From Neobacillus endophyticus (lineage in GTDB: Bacteria > Bacillota > Bacilli > Bacillales > Cytobacillaceae): a stretch of 64,000 nucleotides of DNA. Below the pieces are notes generated by a model that was not told where the DNA came from, ran no database searches, and saw only the letters and a list, made by a program, of their open reading frames with translations. Below, piece by piece: positions 43,495 to 51,325 of the stretch (position 1 is the first letter of the stretch; each line of letters starts with the position of its first letter). The stretch spans positions 4,236,001 through 4,300,000 of the forward strand of contig NZ_JABRWH010000001.1 of the NCBI RefSeq assembly GCF_013248975.1, given 5' to 3'. A program made the translations under genes and the position numbers.

Positions 43495-45075
43495 TCATGG
43501 TTCTAGTTTATTTTTCAATATATCATTTAGGATTTCTTGTGCAGCTCTCTCCCCAGTCTCGACCGCTCCATTTAAATAGCCTGGATATTTAATCGAAGTA
43601 TGCTCACCCGCAAAAAAGATATTTCCTTCTCTTTCTCCTAAAATACCAGCAAATTTGGTATGTTGGCCAACTTTCCAATAGGAATAGGCGCCTTTGGACC
43701 ATTGATTGCTAAGCCAATGATTTAGCGTGGCTAGTCCATTCCATTTACTTTTACATCCTGGCAAGACAGGATTTAGCTTGTCCAAAAAGATTTTAACCGT
43801 TTCAGCTAGTGAATCATTTGTTTGTGCTACTTGTTTGGCTGCCGTGTCCCCTCCTGTATAATTAACTAGAATTCCTGATCTGCCTGGCTGTGCCCGTGAT
43901 GACTCGAAGGTTTGCTGATAGCCTGTATCTGAAAACGTTTCGCCGTTATTTCCAAGCTCGTTCCAAAATCGGCTGACAAATTGGACATGTAGCTTTGTAT
44001 TTACTCCCATTCCCAGCTCTTCAATCGCTATTTTTTTTAACGGCCGAAAACTCGCATCCTTATAATCTATCGTTCTTAAAATACTAATAGGTAATGCGAG
44101 AATGACTTTGTCGGCTATAACCTCCCATTCTTGTTCATCATTTTGGAATACGAGTCGAATTTCCTTTTGATCATCAAAGGCAATCTTTTTAAGCTGTGAA
44201 TTAAATCTAATTTGTCCATTAAGCTTCTTTGCTAATCTGTTCGGGAGCAGATCATTTCCACCCTTTATATGAAAGCATTCATCTGAGTCACCATAAATTT
44301 GAAAATGCTCTCTTTGAGCAAATCCTAATAAATAAAGTAGATTTAATGCACTTTGCTTACTGGCATCAGCGCCATATTCAATGGTATAAGCCAATTCTAA
44401 TAATTTCCCAAATCTCGACTGGATGCCTCCCGGGACGATTTCATTAATATAGTCCACAATGGACATATGATCCAACTCGTATCCCCGCTTAGTAAAGCTA
44501 TAATAAAGGGTCGTTTCTCCCACTTCTTTTAAATCCTTTTGAAGTTTTGGATAGATTTTTAAAAAATCGTTTGTAACCTCTTTAATGGAATAACCTGCCC
44601 CATCAAAAAAGTAGCATGGTTTGGTGCCAGGTGGTTCTGCTGCGGTGACATGATCTAGCTCCAACCCCAACTCCTTTGCCAGTTCCTGTATCTCTATATG
44701 GCAAGTATCCATTAATTCACCACCGCGTTCGACAATCTGACCTTCATTAAAATAGTCCCGTCTTGTCCAGCAGCGGCCTCCAACCCGCTCCGACGCCTCA
44801 TATATAGTGGCAATAATTCCGCCCTGTTTCAGCCGGTATGCACAAGTTAAACCTGCTAAACCCGCTCCGATAATAGCAACCCTTTGGACGATTTTCGCAT
44901 CCCCGCTGTTCATAATAGGTGATTGCAGCTTTTCCTTTTCTATCGTGACAATTTCCGTTTGCGAACCAATCCCAATTGGTCGAACAGCTTGTCCATTACT
45001 ATTTTGTCTTTTCCATTCTTCTTCTGCCAATGCATATGATTTCTGCAAGATACTAACTAACGGTGTTCGTGCCAA
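43495..45075 (-). CDS. flavin monoamine oxidase / L-amino acid oxidase family protein
   Basis: 526 residues. Two-dinucleotide-binding-domain flavoprotein: RVAIIGAGLAGLTCAYRLKQGG with EASERVGGRC, the FAD-contacting IVERGGELMD, and the C-terminal GNIFFAGEHTS...GYLNGAVETGERAA. It oxidises an amine or amino acid to imine with H2O2; similarity is to tryptophan 2-monooxygenase and putrescine/tyramine oxidase types. There is an unusual 80-residue polar N-terminal extension before the FAD motif with no signal peptide. The start is TTG 45075 with AAAGGAG 8 nt upstream; an ATG 60 nt further up has none. It lies close to azlCD but in opposite orientation. Substrate not resolved. Confidence 0.8.
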   Translation of the reverse strand: MARTPLVSILQKSYALAEEEWKRQNSNGQAVRPIGIGSQTEIVTIEKEKLQSPIMNSGDAKIVQRVAIIGAGLAGLTCAYRLKQGGIIATIYEASERVGGRCWTRRDYFNEGQIVERGGELMDTCHIEIQELAKELGLELDHVTAAEPPGTKPCYFFDGAGYSIKEVTNDFLKIYPKLQKDLKEVGETTLYYSFTKRGYELDHMSIVDYINEIVPGGIQSRFGKLLELAYTIEYGADASKQSALNLLYLLGFAQREHFQIYGDSDECFHIKGGNDLLPNRLAKKLNGQIRFNSQLKKIAFDDQKEIRLVFQNDEQEWEVIADKVILALPISILRTIDYKDASFRPLKKIAIEELGMGVNTKLHVQFVSRFWNELGNNGETFSDTGYQQTFESSRAQPGRSGILVNYTGGDTAAKQVAQTNDSLAETVKIFLDKLNPVLPGCKSKWNGLATLNHWLSNQWSKGAYSYWKVGQHTKFAGILGEREGNIFFAGEHTSIKYPGYLNGAVETGERAAQEILNDILKNKLEP

Positions 45076-45518
45076 AAAACCTACTCCTTTCGCAAAATAA
45101 AAAACCATGCTTATTTTCAAAAAACTATCGTACAATAACGATTGGTCTTTCTATAAAATATGCATGGTCTCTTTTATTTGCTGTAGGAAAGAAGCGGGTT
45201 TTCCATACTTTAATCTTTTAATATTTTATCTTATAAAGAGAATCTCGAATATCACAACACACTATATGAAACGAACTTTGGCAAACAAAAATAGAAAAAA
45301 CCTTAATATCAAGCATATTTAGGAGGTAGACTTCGGTACCATGACGTGAACAAGATAGGAATCAATGGATATAAAGAACGGCGGGAGCATTTAAAACTAT
45401 TAAAATCTCATTTTTGATACGAATGCCTCACACCATTAAGGCTTGTCAACATATGATATAGCAATGAAAGATTAAATAATCTTTCAATTTACCAATATAT
45501 TTTAGGAGGTATTTTATT
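45076..45518. other. intergenic upstream of repeat-protein gene
   Basis: Contains AGGAGGT at 45321-45327 ahead of a 23-codon frame (45346-45417, GTG start, ...RREHLKLLKSHF) that could be a relic or micro-ORF; spacing is poor. No other gene is seen. Promoter elements for the repeat-protein gene must lie here. Confidence 0.35.
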
Positions 45519-45836
45519 GTGAATCTATATACTGAATTTGATATTCAGGAAGCAATACAAACTTCTGAAGATCTAGGTTTAAGTGAATTTATGTTTAATG
45601 ATCCGAGTTTTGGTCCCCTTACTTCCCGCCGTCGCTCTGGTCGTGGTTCTGGACGTGGTTCCGGACGTGGCTCTGGTCGTGGTTCTGGTCGTGGTTCTGG
45701 CCGTGGCTCTAGCCGTCGTTCTGGTCGTGGTTCTGGTCGTGGTTCTGGCCGTGGTTCTGGCCGTGGTTCTGGTCGTGGCTCTAGCCGTCGTTCCGGGTTT
45801 AGTTTAAGCGATCTACTTTCTGGATTCCGTTTTTAA
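45519..45836 (+). CDS. Arg/Gly/Ser-repeat protein, SGRG tandem motif
   Basis: 105 residues. Acidic N-terminal 35 residues ([20 protein letters not shown]...FNDPSFGP) followed by [11 protein letters not shown]...: six SGRG units, an SSRR, five more SGRG units, an SSRR, then a hydrophobic tail [14 protein letters not shown]. The repeat is strongly basic and lacks Cys, so it is not an obvious bacteriocin precursor. RG/RGG tracts bind nucleic acids and drive condensation in other organisms, and many Bacillus coat proteins are low-complexity, but no function is proven. GTG start with AGGAGGT 8 nt upstream and a sharp terminator after it, so it is probably a real gene. Confidence 0.7.
   Translation: MNLYTEFDIQEAIQTSEDLGLSEFMFNDPSFGPLTSRRRSGRGSGRGSGRGSGRGSGRGSGRGSSRRSGRGSGRGSGRGSGRGSGRGSSRRSGFSLSDLLSGFRF
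45639..45792 (+). repeat. 12-bp tandem coding repeat (GGTTCTGGTCGT type)
   Basis: About 12 copies of a 12-bp unit coding SGRG, with synonymous variation (TCT/TCC, GGT/GGC, CGT), interrupted by SSRR at two places about five or six units apart, i.e. a higher-order repeat. Slippage here would change protein length. Confidence 0.85.
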
Positions 45837-45847
45837 AGTAGTCTATT

Positions 45848-45870
45848 GCACTGGTGTTTCAGTGCTTTTT
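45848..45870 (+). terminator. terminator of repeat-protein gene
   Basis: GCACTG / CAGTGC arms with loop GTGTTT, then TTTTT. Confidence 0.75.
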
Positions 45871-46429
45871 CTCAAATAGAGTAGAACCTGCATGCCCAAC
45901 ATGATAGGCACATGGTAATACCCTTTACTAAGATAGGTTTCCGTTGTAAATTTGCATTTTCCTGACAGCAGCCCATAAAGAATTTTTTTATGGACTGCTG
46001 TATTTTCAAAAAACGTGCGTTTCTAGAACATTTCTTTTATAAAAAACAATTCCTCACATACTTTTCTCCAATAAAAAAAACGAAAAAATGAGGAAATAAG
46101 TATATTCCTTCCTGTCTTTTCTGCATAAATTAATTAAAGAGAACATTCATTTTCTTTTTTATCGAAAAATTTCGGACAACCCCTAAATTGGGCTTAACTT
46201 TAAAATTTCTGAATATATCTTAAAAAAGCTTATTTACTTTCGTTTTAGCATTACGAAATTTCAACTTACCTTCTTGGAATAACAACTATCATGATTCCTC
46301 CTTCATTTTTAACAAACAACATTTCCCAACGTCCAGTAAGCCTTTTTTATAAAATTGAGAAGAACCAAAAGCTCTTTGTCGTATATTTCCTATTCTCTTA
46401 TTACTCATTAATTTTAAGGGGGGATAAAT
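45871..46429. other. intergenic with one hairpin
   Basis: Contains GCAGCCCATAAA / TTTATGGACTGC at about 45967-46000 and a very AT-rich stretch. A minus-strand open frame (46289-46546) overlaps the zinc-ribbon gene in antisense and has no site. No gene supported. Confidence 0.4.
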
Positions 46430-46579
46430 ATGGACGAACAATGCCAACAACCATATGATGACAACATGTTCTGCATACACTGCGGGCTTCCAATTGACGA
46501 GGATGAACCATATTATATTTATGTAGAAAAGGACCTTAAGGGCCAAAGAGTTTTTTGCTGCGATGAATGTTCTTCATAA
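46430..46579 (+). CDS. small zinc-ribbon protein, CxxC...CxxC
   Basis: 49 residues (too short for usual ORF cut-offs). Acidic, with a CIHC pair at Cys 15/18 and CCDEC at Cys 43/44/47, giving two CxxC knuckles that could bind one zinc; hydrophobic/aromatic strand YYIYVEKDL lies between. AAGGGGGGATAAAT precedes the ATG and a clear terminator follows. The layout is like small zinc-binding DUF proteins of Bacillus. Function unknown. Confidence 0.7.
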   Translation: MDEQCQQPYDDNMFCIHCGLPIDEDEPYYIYVEKDLKGQRVFCCDECSS

Positions 46580-46581
46580 TA

Positions 46582-46607
46582 AAGACTGCATCATACAGTC
46601 TTTTTTA
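46582..46607 (+). terminator. terminator of zinc-ribbon gene
   Basis: AAGACTG / CAGTCTT arms with loop CATCATA, then TTTT. Confidence 0.75.
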
Positions 46608-46752
46608 TTATATAAAAATTGTGATCCTTTCTTATCAAAATCTTTAAAAACCTATAAAAAATCAAATGTACTTTTTTCTAAACTTTGCCCTGGTTACATC
46701 GCCGTTACAATACGCCTCTTTTTTCATTAACTAATAGTAAAGGAAAAAGGAA

Positions 46753-47127
46753 GTGGAATTATTGACAAATTTCAACTGTACTGATGGTATTGATATTACA
46801 GTAAATGTAAAGGGAAGCTCCCATAGCAGGATCCATTTTCAACTTACAACTGAATGCACATCTGAACAAGGATTAACGACGATTACGTACACGATCACAC
46901 ACTTCCTCGATTCAACAGTTTCCCTTATTTACCTTAATGTGGATGATCAAATATTTCCATTTGATACAGGTATCAATCCAGGAAGTATTGGTAAGGTACA
47001 ATTCACAAGAAGTGGTTTTTACGTCCCAGCACTAGGCAGTGTATTTATCGAAACTAGCACACAAGGATATGAATTTGGCTCCTTATGCACAGCAGTACTA
47101 AAAGGCCCTTGTCATCCCCCCGTTTAA
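46753..47127 (+). CDS. hypothetical small beta-rich protein
   Basis: 124 residues by the GTG at 46753, or 121 by the TTG at 46762, which has AGGAAG in better position. All-beta composition, with four Cys (NFNCTDG, TTECTSE, SLCTAV, GPCHPPV) and no signal peptide. Alternating polar strands and the terminal Pro-rich CHPPV are reminiscent of spore coat or exosporium proteins (BclA C-terminal-like or CotX-type), which also lack export signals. Not recognised by family. Preceded by a zinc-ribbon gene unit and followed by non-coding DNA. Confidence 0.5.
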   Translation: MELLTNFNCTDGIDITVNVKGSSHSRIHFQLTTECTSEQGLTTITYTITHFLDSTVSLIYLNVDDQIFPFDTGINPGSIGKVQFTRSGFYVPALGSVFIETSTQGYEFGSLCTAVLKGPCHPPV

Positions 47128-47248
47128 GAATATATATGGTTCCTATTAGACTATCAAATGGTGTTCTTTATGAAATAGATTCAATATAAGTATTTTCATC
47201 AATAAATTTATTTCCACATTACACAAATCGCATCAACTTCATAAAAAA

Positions 47249-47266
47249 GCTGCAGTATGTCGCAGC
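47249..47266 (-). terminator. weak terminator between convergent genes
   Basis: GCTGC / GCAGC stem with six A to the left, between the beta-rich protein and the SnoaL-like gene. Confidence 0.4.
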
Positions 47267-47344
47267 CTGTTCATCAAATATAAATCCCTAAATTTATGTC
47301 GGGATTCATTTTATTGTATTCCTTTCATTCCGGTCCCAACATGA

Positions 47345-47686
47345 TTATTCCCGAATAAACCATACCTTAGATATCAAATTATTTTCTATTTCGTATATGG
47401 CCATTAAGCTTGTACTTTCACCTGTTAATCCATTCTTAGCGATTTCCCAATCAATGACTTTGTTTCCGACTATCGAGCGAGTTTTGATTTCGGCATACAT
47501 TTTTTTCTTAAATGTTTCGGTATACCTTTCAATAAGTGCTTGTTTTCCATCTAATTGAATGGTGTTATCTGGAAAGGAATACACCGTAATATCGTCTGCA
47601 TATGTACTTGCAAAGCCTTCCATATCCTGCTTGTTATAGAATTCGATTTGTTTTTGGACAACTTGTTCAATTGACATCTGTTTCAC
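47345..47686 (-). CDS. SnoaL-like / NTF2-fold protein
   Basis: 113 residues. IEFYNKQDMEGFASTYADDITVYSFPDN is the helix-strand start of the nuclear transport factor 2-like fold; YAEIKTRSIVGNKVIDWEIAKN and VWFIRE complete the sheet. This family includes small isomerases and many proteins of unknown role. A ribosome site AACGGAG lies near the ATG. Monocistronic. Confidence 0.75.
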   Translation of the reverse strand: MKQMSIEQVVQKQIEFYNKQDMEGFASTYADDITVYSFPDNTIQLDGKQALIERYTETFKKKMYAEIKTRSIVGNKVIDWEIAKNGLTGESTSLMAIYEIENNLISKVWFIRE

Positions 47687-47867
47687 TCCGTTTCTATTTA
47701 ATCCTTATAGTCGGCAGCATGCCCAATTTTGGTTCGTTGACGAGGGTCGGCCTTGTCATTCGTATTAGTATATGAATGGACTCCTGCGATTCATACAACA
47801 ATGTTCGTGAAATAGAGAGCTCTTAATGGAGCTCTCTTGCCATTTTTACAGAAATTGTTAGGTGTAT

Positions 47868-48695
47868 TTATTTCATGTAATGCTTTTTCAAATCAGGATA
47901 AATGGAAAATTTATGGCGCAAATCTATGAGATTTTTCCCGAAACTTTCTTCCAACAATTCACGATGTTTCTTCATAATTTCCATTAGGTACAAATCATGT
48001 ATCATAACTTCTGTAATCGGCATAACTAATCCCACATGCATTGTCCAAGCAGCACGACTATCTTTATCCAGTGAAACAATACCTGCTACGACTTCCGCAT
48101 CATCTCCGCTAAATACAATCCATCTCCCATCATACTCTTCTGTAATTTCACGACTCATATCATGGTGATAAACATGAGCGAATTCAGATTCGAATTCCCC
48201 ATAGGCAATAATGGTTATATTGACACCTTTGTTTGCCGCCTGTCTCAGTACTGATTCTAACTCTTTGAATTCCTCTTCCCAAATTTCTAAGAGAACTCTT
48301 TTTTCAGCAGATAATATACATGCTTTTACCTTATCGAGTATCTCGTTCCGTCCAGTGATGTTCCAGATATTTTCACGGTCATTAGTGGATTGTTCAAATT
48401 TTGCTAAAGATTTTTCCGCCTGTTCAAACGCTTCCTCTGCCTTCAAACGACGGTTTCTTATCAACTCCTTAGCAGGGACAGGAATATACTGAGGTGTATT
48501 TCCGTAACTTACAAAGATATCTCCCTGTAACACAAGGCTATCTAGGACTTCATATATCTTTGAGCGTGGTACACCAGAATTTTTCGCGACTGCATAGCCT
48601 GTTAAAGGCGACTCTTCCAATAAGGCAAGATATGCTTTGGCTTCATATTCCGTAAAATTTAGGTTTTTTAACGTTTCTAATGTATTTTCTTTCAT
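47868..48695 (-). CDS. TrmB-family transcriptional regulator
   Basis: 275 residues. N-terminal winged helix FTEYEAKAYLALLEESPLTGYAVAKNSGVPRSKIYEVLDSL is the TrmB signature; the rest is a sugar- or ligand-sensing domain with EIWEEEFKELESVLRQAANKGVNITIIAYGE (phospholipase-D-like fold). GGAGG lies 5-6 nt from the ATG. It is transcribed away from the EamA exporter across about 150 bp that carries a large palindrome, so it is the likely regulator of both. Confidence 0.85.
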   Translation of the reverse strand: MKENTLETLKNLNFTEYEAKAYLALLEESPLTGYAVAKNSGVPRSKIYEVLDSLVLQGDIFVSYGNTPQYIPVPAKELIRNRRLKAEEAFEQAEKSLAKFEQSTNDRENIWNITGRNEILDKVKACILSAEKRVLLEIWEEEFKELESVLRQAANKGVNITIIAYGEFESEFAHVYHHDMSREITEEYDGRWIVFSGDDAEVVAGIVSLDKDSRAAWTMHVGLVMPITEVMIHDLYLMEIMKKHRELLEESFGKNLIDLRHKFSIYPDLKKHYMK

Positions 48696-48719
48696 AGGAT
48701 CCTCCGAACAATATAGTCG

Positions 48720-48801
48720 CTACCTTTGTAACTAATATTTTATCAAAACCTATTGTTTTTACCAAAATATTTTGATAAATTTTATTTAATAACAAAGGTA
48801 G
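48720..48801. promoter_or_regulatory. large palindrome in TrmB/EamA intergenic region
   Basis: Outer arms CTACCTTTGT (48720-48729) and ACAAAGGTAG (48792-48801); inner arms TTTTATCAAAA (48738-48748) and TTTTGATAAA (48770-48779). A nested dyad of about 80 bp, placed between divergent genes; a good candidate for paired TrmB operators. Confidence 0.65.
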
Positions 48802-48847
48802 TTACCGATGTAGCTACTAATTTGAAAGGTGGGGTCTGTGTTTTATC

Positions 48848-49744
48848 ATGAAAGTTTATTATTTTGCTTGTATCAGTGCAATCCTATTATGGAGTGCGTC
48901 TTTTATTGCAACGAAGGTAGCTTACGAAACGTTCGCACCTATTCAACTAGGTGTTGTAAGAACAGGTTTAGCTGCAATAGTATTTTGGATCATTCGTAAA
49001 ATAGCGAAAGATAAGGAAAAAATTAAAAAAGAAGACCGAAAACGAGTTGCAATGAGTTCCCTTTTTGGAATAACTTTATATTTTACCTTAGAAAACATTG
49101 GGGTCAGCATGACATCCGCCTCTAATGCGGCGTTAATTGTAGCTTCTTTTCCAGCGATCACATCACTTCTTGAGTTTTTTGTTTACCGTTTAAAACCTAC
49201 TTTTCAAAAGTCTGTAGGAATTATCCTTGCTATCATAGGTGTAGCTGTCCTGACGCAGATTACCATAAATGGAAGTGTGAAGTCATTTTGGGGAAATCTT
49301 ATTCTTATAGGAGCTGGGATTGTTTGGGCATTTTATAACTTTATTACAAGAGACTTAACAAATAAGTATTCAGCTTTGACTTTAACCCATTATCAGATGT
49401 TAATAGGGGCCATTTGGTTTATTCCATTTGTTTTTTTTGAGGCTAAACCTTGGAGAATACCCAGCGTAACTTCAATGAATGCATTAATTTTTTTATGTAT
49501 CGGATGTTCAGTTGCTGCATTCGTATTGTATAATTTTGGTTTAAAAAAACTTTCTTCTAGCGTTTCAGTATCATTAATGAATCTTGTTCCAGTTTTAGGC
49601 TTAATCTTCTCCGTTTTCATATTGGGCGAAATCGTCTCCCTTACACAAATAATCGGTGGAATCATCGTTATTATAGGTGTTATTTTAAGTTCTGTTCAGG
49701 TAGAAGTAGTTTCTAATGAACTTAAATCAAATTCTACAACTTAA
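48848..49744 (+). CDS. EamA-family (DMT) exporter
   Basis: 298 residues, ten membrane helices in two EamA repeats: ISAILLWSASFIATKVAYETFAP...; second repeat ILIGAGIVWAFYNFITRDL. Typical substrates are amino acids, nucleosides or metabolites. Divergent from the TrmB gene. AAAGGTGGGG lies 14 nt before the ATG, rather long spacing. Substrate unknown. Confidence 0.8.
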   Translation: MKVYYFACISAILLWSASFIATKVAYETFAPIQLGVVRTGLAAIVFWIIRKIAKDKEKIKKEDRKRVAMSSLFGITLYFTLENIGVSMTSASNAALIVASFPAITSLLEFFVYRLKPTFQKSVGIILAIIGVAVLTQITINGSVKSFWGNLILIGAGIVWAFYNFITRDLTNKYSALTLTHYQMLIGAIWFIPFVFFEAKPWRIPSVTSMNALIFLCIGCSVAAFVLYNFGLKKLSSSVSVSLMNLVPVLGLIFSVFILGEIVSLTQIIGGIIVIIGVILSSVQVEVVSNELKSNSTT

Positions 49745-49805
49745 TTAGAAAAGCGTGTTTTTGTTTTAATTTAAAATTAAAAAGCCTGAAATTTCCTCTA
49801 AGGCC

Positions 49806-49985
49806 GAGGGTCTGGCACGTACCGACATGGATGGTGATGACCTGTTCTCGCTAGCCGCTGCACTTGCGTGGCTCAGCAACCAACCCTCGTCCGCTCCACA
49901 AGCTTTGCACCTCTTCAACATTATCGCGAGTGCGATCTTGACGAATCATGAGGACAGCGATTTCAGGGCGCAACCGCCATCCTAG
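49806..49985 (+). pseudogene. GC-rich TetR-family C-terminal relic
   Basis: 60 codons in a segment of strikingly higher GC than its flanks: EGLARTDMDGDDLFSLAAALAWLSNQP...ALHLFNIIASAILT. This matches the last part of TetR regulators (xGxLRxDVDADDLLxLxxALA...RLFDIIxxGL) and has no start or upstream HTH. The codon choice (CTG, GCG, ACC, GCC) is unlike neighbours; a horizontally acquired fragment stranded by deletion is likely. The composition change continues to about 50085. Confidence 0.55.
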
Positions 49986-50116
49986 AGCAGTTCGAACAAG
50001 TGGCGGATGTCGGAATATGGTACTCTCTGCCGTCACTTCCCGACGTGTGAAGCACTGATCAAGGCGTCCGCAAAACTTATGATGCCTTTTAGAAATTCAT
50101 TGATTTAGGAAACTAA

Positions 50117-50153
50117 AATAATCTCCTTTAGCTTTGAGCCAAAGGAGATTATT
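50117..50153. terminator. strong bidirectional terminator
   Basis: AATAATCTCCTTT / AAAGGAGATTATT, perfect 13-bp arms with 11-nt loop. It ends the DinB gene on the minus strand and any plus-strand read-through. Confidence 0.75.
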
Positions 50154-50237
50154 GATCATTCCAGTAATGTTTGTTTGAGTGAGAATTAAAGCACCCCGTT
50201 AATTAGAACATAGACGCATACCATAAACCGAATACAT

Positions 50238-50687
50238 CTATCTTACAAATGTAATAAAGTCAATATTAACTGGTTCAATACCATCTGCTCGAAGACGTGC
50301 GTTAATCTGTCCTCGATGATAATGACCATGCAATGCTACATGAGTTAAAATATCTCGTATAGAACCCGTAAACTCTTTTCCTTTACTATTTCTGTAGGTT
50401 ATTAATTTGTCTAGGTCTGTATTTGCTAAATCTGTAAGAAACGTTGTTAAGCTCTTTTCATTTTGCAAAACAAGTTCTGCACATACTTCTAAATCGGCCT
50501 CTGACCATATGGGCAGTTGTGAACTGTCCAATCCTCGTAATCTAGTTATCCATACTTTTTCTGCAAAAAGAATATGGGAAAATAAACGGCACACCTCTTG
50601 ATTTTCATCTTCAATACTTTGCAATTTTTCGAGAATACGTTGATTAGCCCAATTTAAATGCTCATACATCTTTTGGATAGTTTTCAA
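50238..50687 (-). CDS. DinB-family metal-dependent protein
   Basis: About 149 residues (TTG 50687) or 155 from GTG 50705. Four-helix bundle of the DinB/YfiT superfamily with the metal-binding His of MYEHLNWANQRIL, FSHILFAEKVWITRL and LTHVALHGHYHRGQINARLR. Members include bacillithiol-dependent transferases and DNA-damage-induced proteins of unknown activity. Adjacent on the right is a MITE insertion. Start uncertain. Confidence 0.75.
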   Translation of the reverse strand: MKTIQKMYEHLNWANQRILEKLQSIEDENQEVCRLFSHILFAEKVWITRLRGLDSSQLPIWSEADLEVCAELVLQNEKSLTTFLTDLANTDLDKLITYRNSKGKEFTGSIRDILTHVALHGHYHRGQINARLRADGIEPVNIDFITFVR

Positions 50688-50744
50688 TAAAAACCACACC
50701 ACCAATGATTAAATTTCCCACTAGGATTCCCCTTTTAATAGTCA

Positions 50745-51035
50745 TTTTCCCTGGCTCTGTTATTATTCACTGTAGATTTTCGTGCAGGTAAGTGAATTCA
50801 TAGCGGAGAATTTCCGGCTAATGTATCCAGATGAAGTTTAAGAAGCAGATATAAGCGGAGATATTCCGATTAACTGCTCTAAATAAGACAAAATCCAAAG
50901 ATTTGGATCATATAAAAGGAAAAACTTCCTTTATTTTTAAGGAAATAGGGGTATTTCCCAATTTAAACGGAATTTTACCGTTTATTTTTCAAACACAGTG
51001 AAATCAACATTCAGCTATAACAGAGCCTTTTCTTT
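50745..51035. mobile_element. MITE copy B, inverted relative to copy A
   Basis: 275 bp (50753-51027) bounded by GGCTCTGTTAT and ATAACAGAGCC; nearly identical in reverse complement to the element at 1775-2051. Flanking octamers TTTTCCCT and TTTTCTTT match at 6 of 8 positions, a decayed or unrelated target duplication. It lies just past the stop codon of the small membrane protein and upstream of DinB, so it may supply or disrupt a terminator or promoter. No ORF inside. Confidence 0.85.
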
Positions 51036-51288
51036 AAAATCCCGATTGCCAAGCAATGATTAAAAAGGTAGGCCAAAGAATAGTGGGTATTAAAAGCAGA
51101 ATACTTGCAACCACAAAAGGAAAATTAGTTTGTTTTCCTAAATCCATTTTGATATAAATAAATATGACAGTAAGGAAGGAGAACATGTAGAATAAATTTG
51201 CCCCATTCCAATACCATATTGATGTTTGGCCCAATATGCCATATCTTGAAATGATTAGGTTAACAAAGCCTCCCCTGAAAAAGTACAA
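51034..51288 (-). CDS. small membrane protein, possibly truncated
   Basis: 84 codons. Two membrane helices: NLFYMFSFLTVIFIYIKM and PFVVASILLLIPTILWPTFLIIAW. No ribosome site fits the TTG at 51288; a GGGGAGG lies further in but no start codon follows it, so the N-terminus is unclear or lost. The stop codon is 6 bp from the MITE end, which suggests the insertion landed at its 3' edge. Function unknown. Confidence 0.45.
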   Translation of the reverse strand: MYFFRGGFVNLIISRYGILGQTSIWYWNGANLFYMFSFLTVIFIYIKMDLGKQTNFPFVVASILLLIPTILWPTFLIIAWQSGF

Positions 51289-51325
51289 CAGAGTCTTAAC
51301 CTTACTGGTGTTTTTTGATATTTTA

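Noticed and set aside
45639..45792. CRISPR array or bacteriocin repeat
   Set aside because: The repeats are 12 bp, contiguous, in frame and without spacers, and there are no Cys/thiazole-type residues or processing enzymes.
45519..45836. The second overlapping frame (74 codons, Val/Leu-rich) in the repeat gene
   Set aside because: It is a shadow in another frame created by the repetitive CGTGGT sequence, with no ribosome site of its own.
46289..46546. Minus-strand frame of 85 codons
   Set aside because: Antisense to the zinc-ribbon gene, no ribosome site, no protein-like pattern.
49851..50036. Minus-strand frame of 61 codons over the GC-rich island
   Set aside because: Shadow of the TetR relic on the other strand; high GC makes long frames common.
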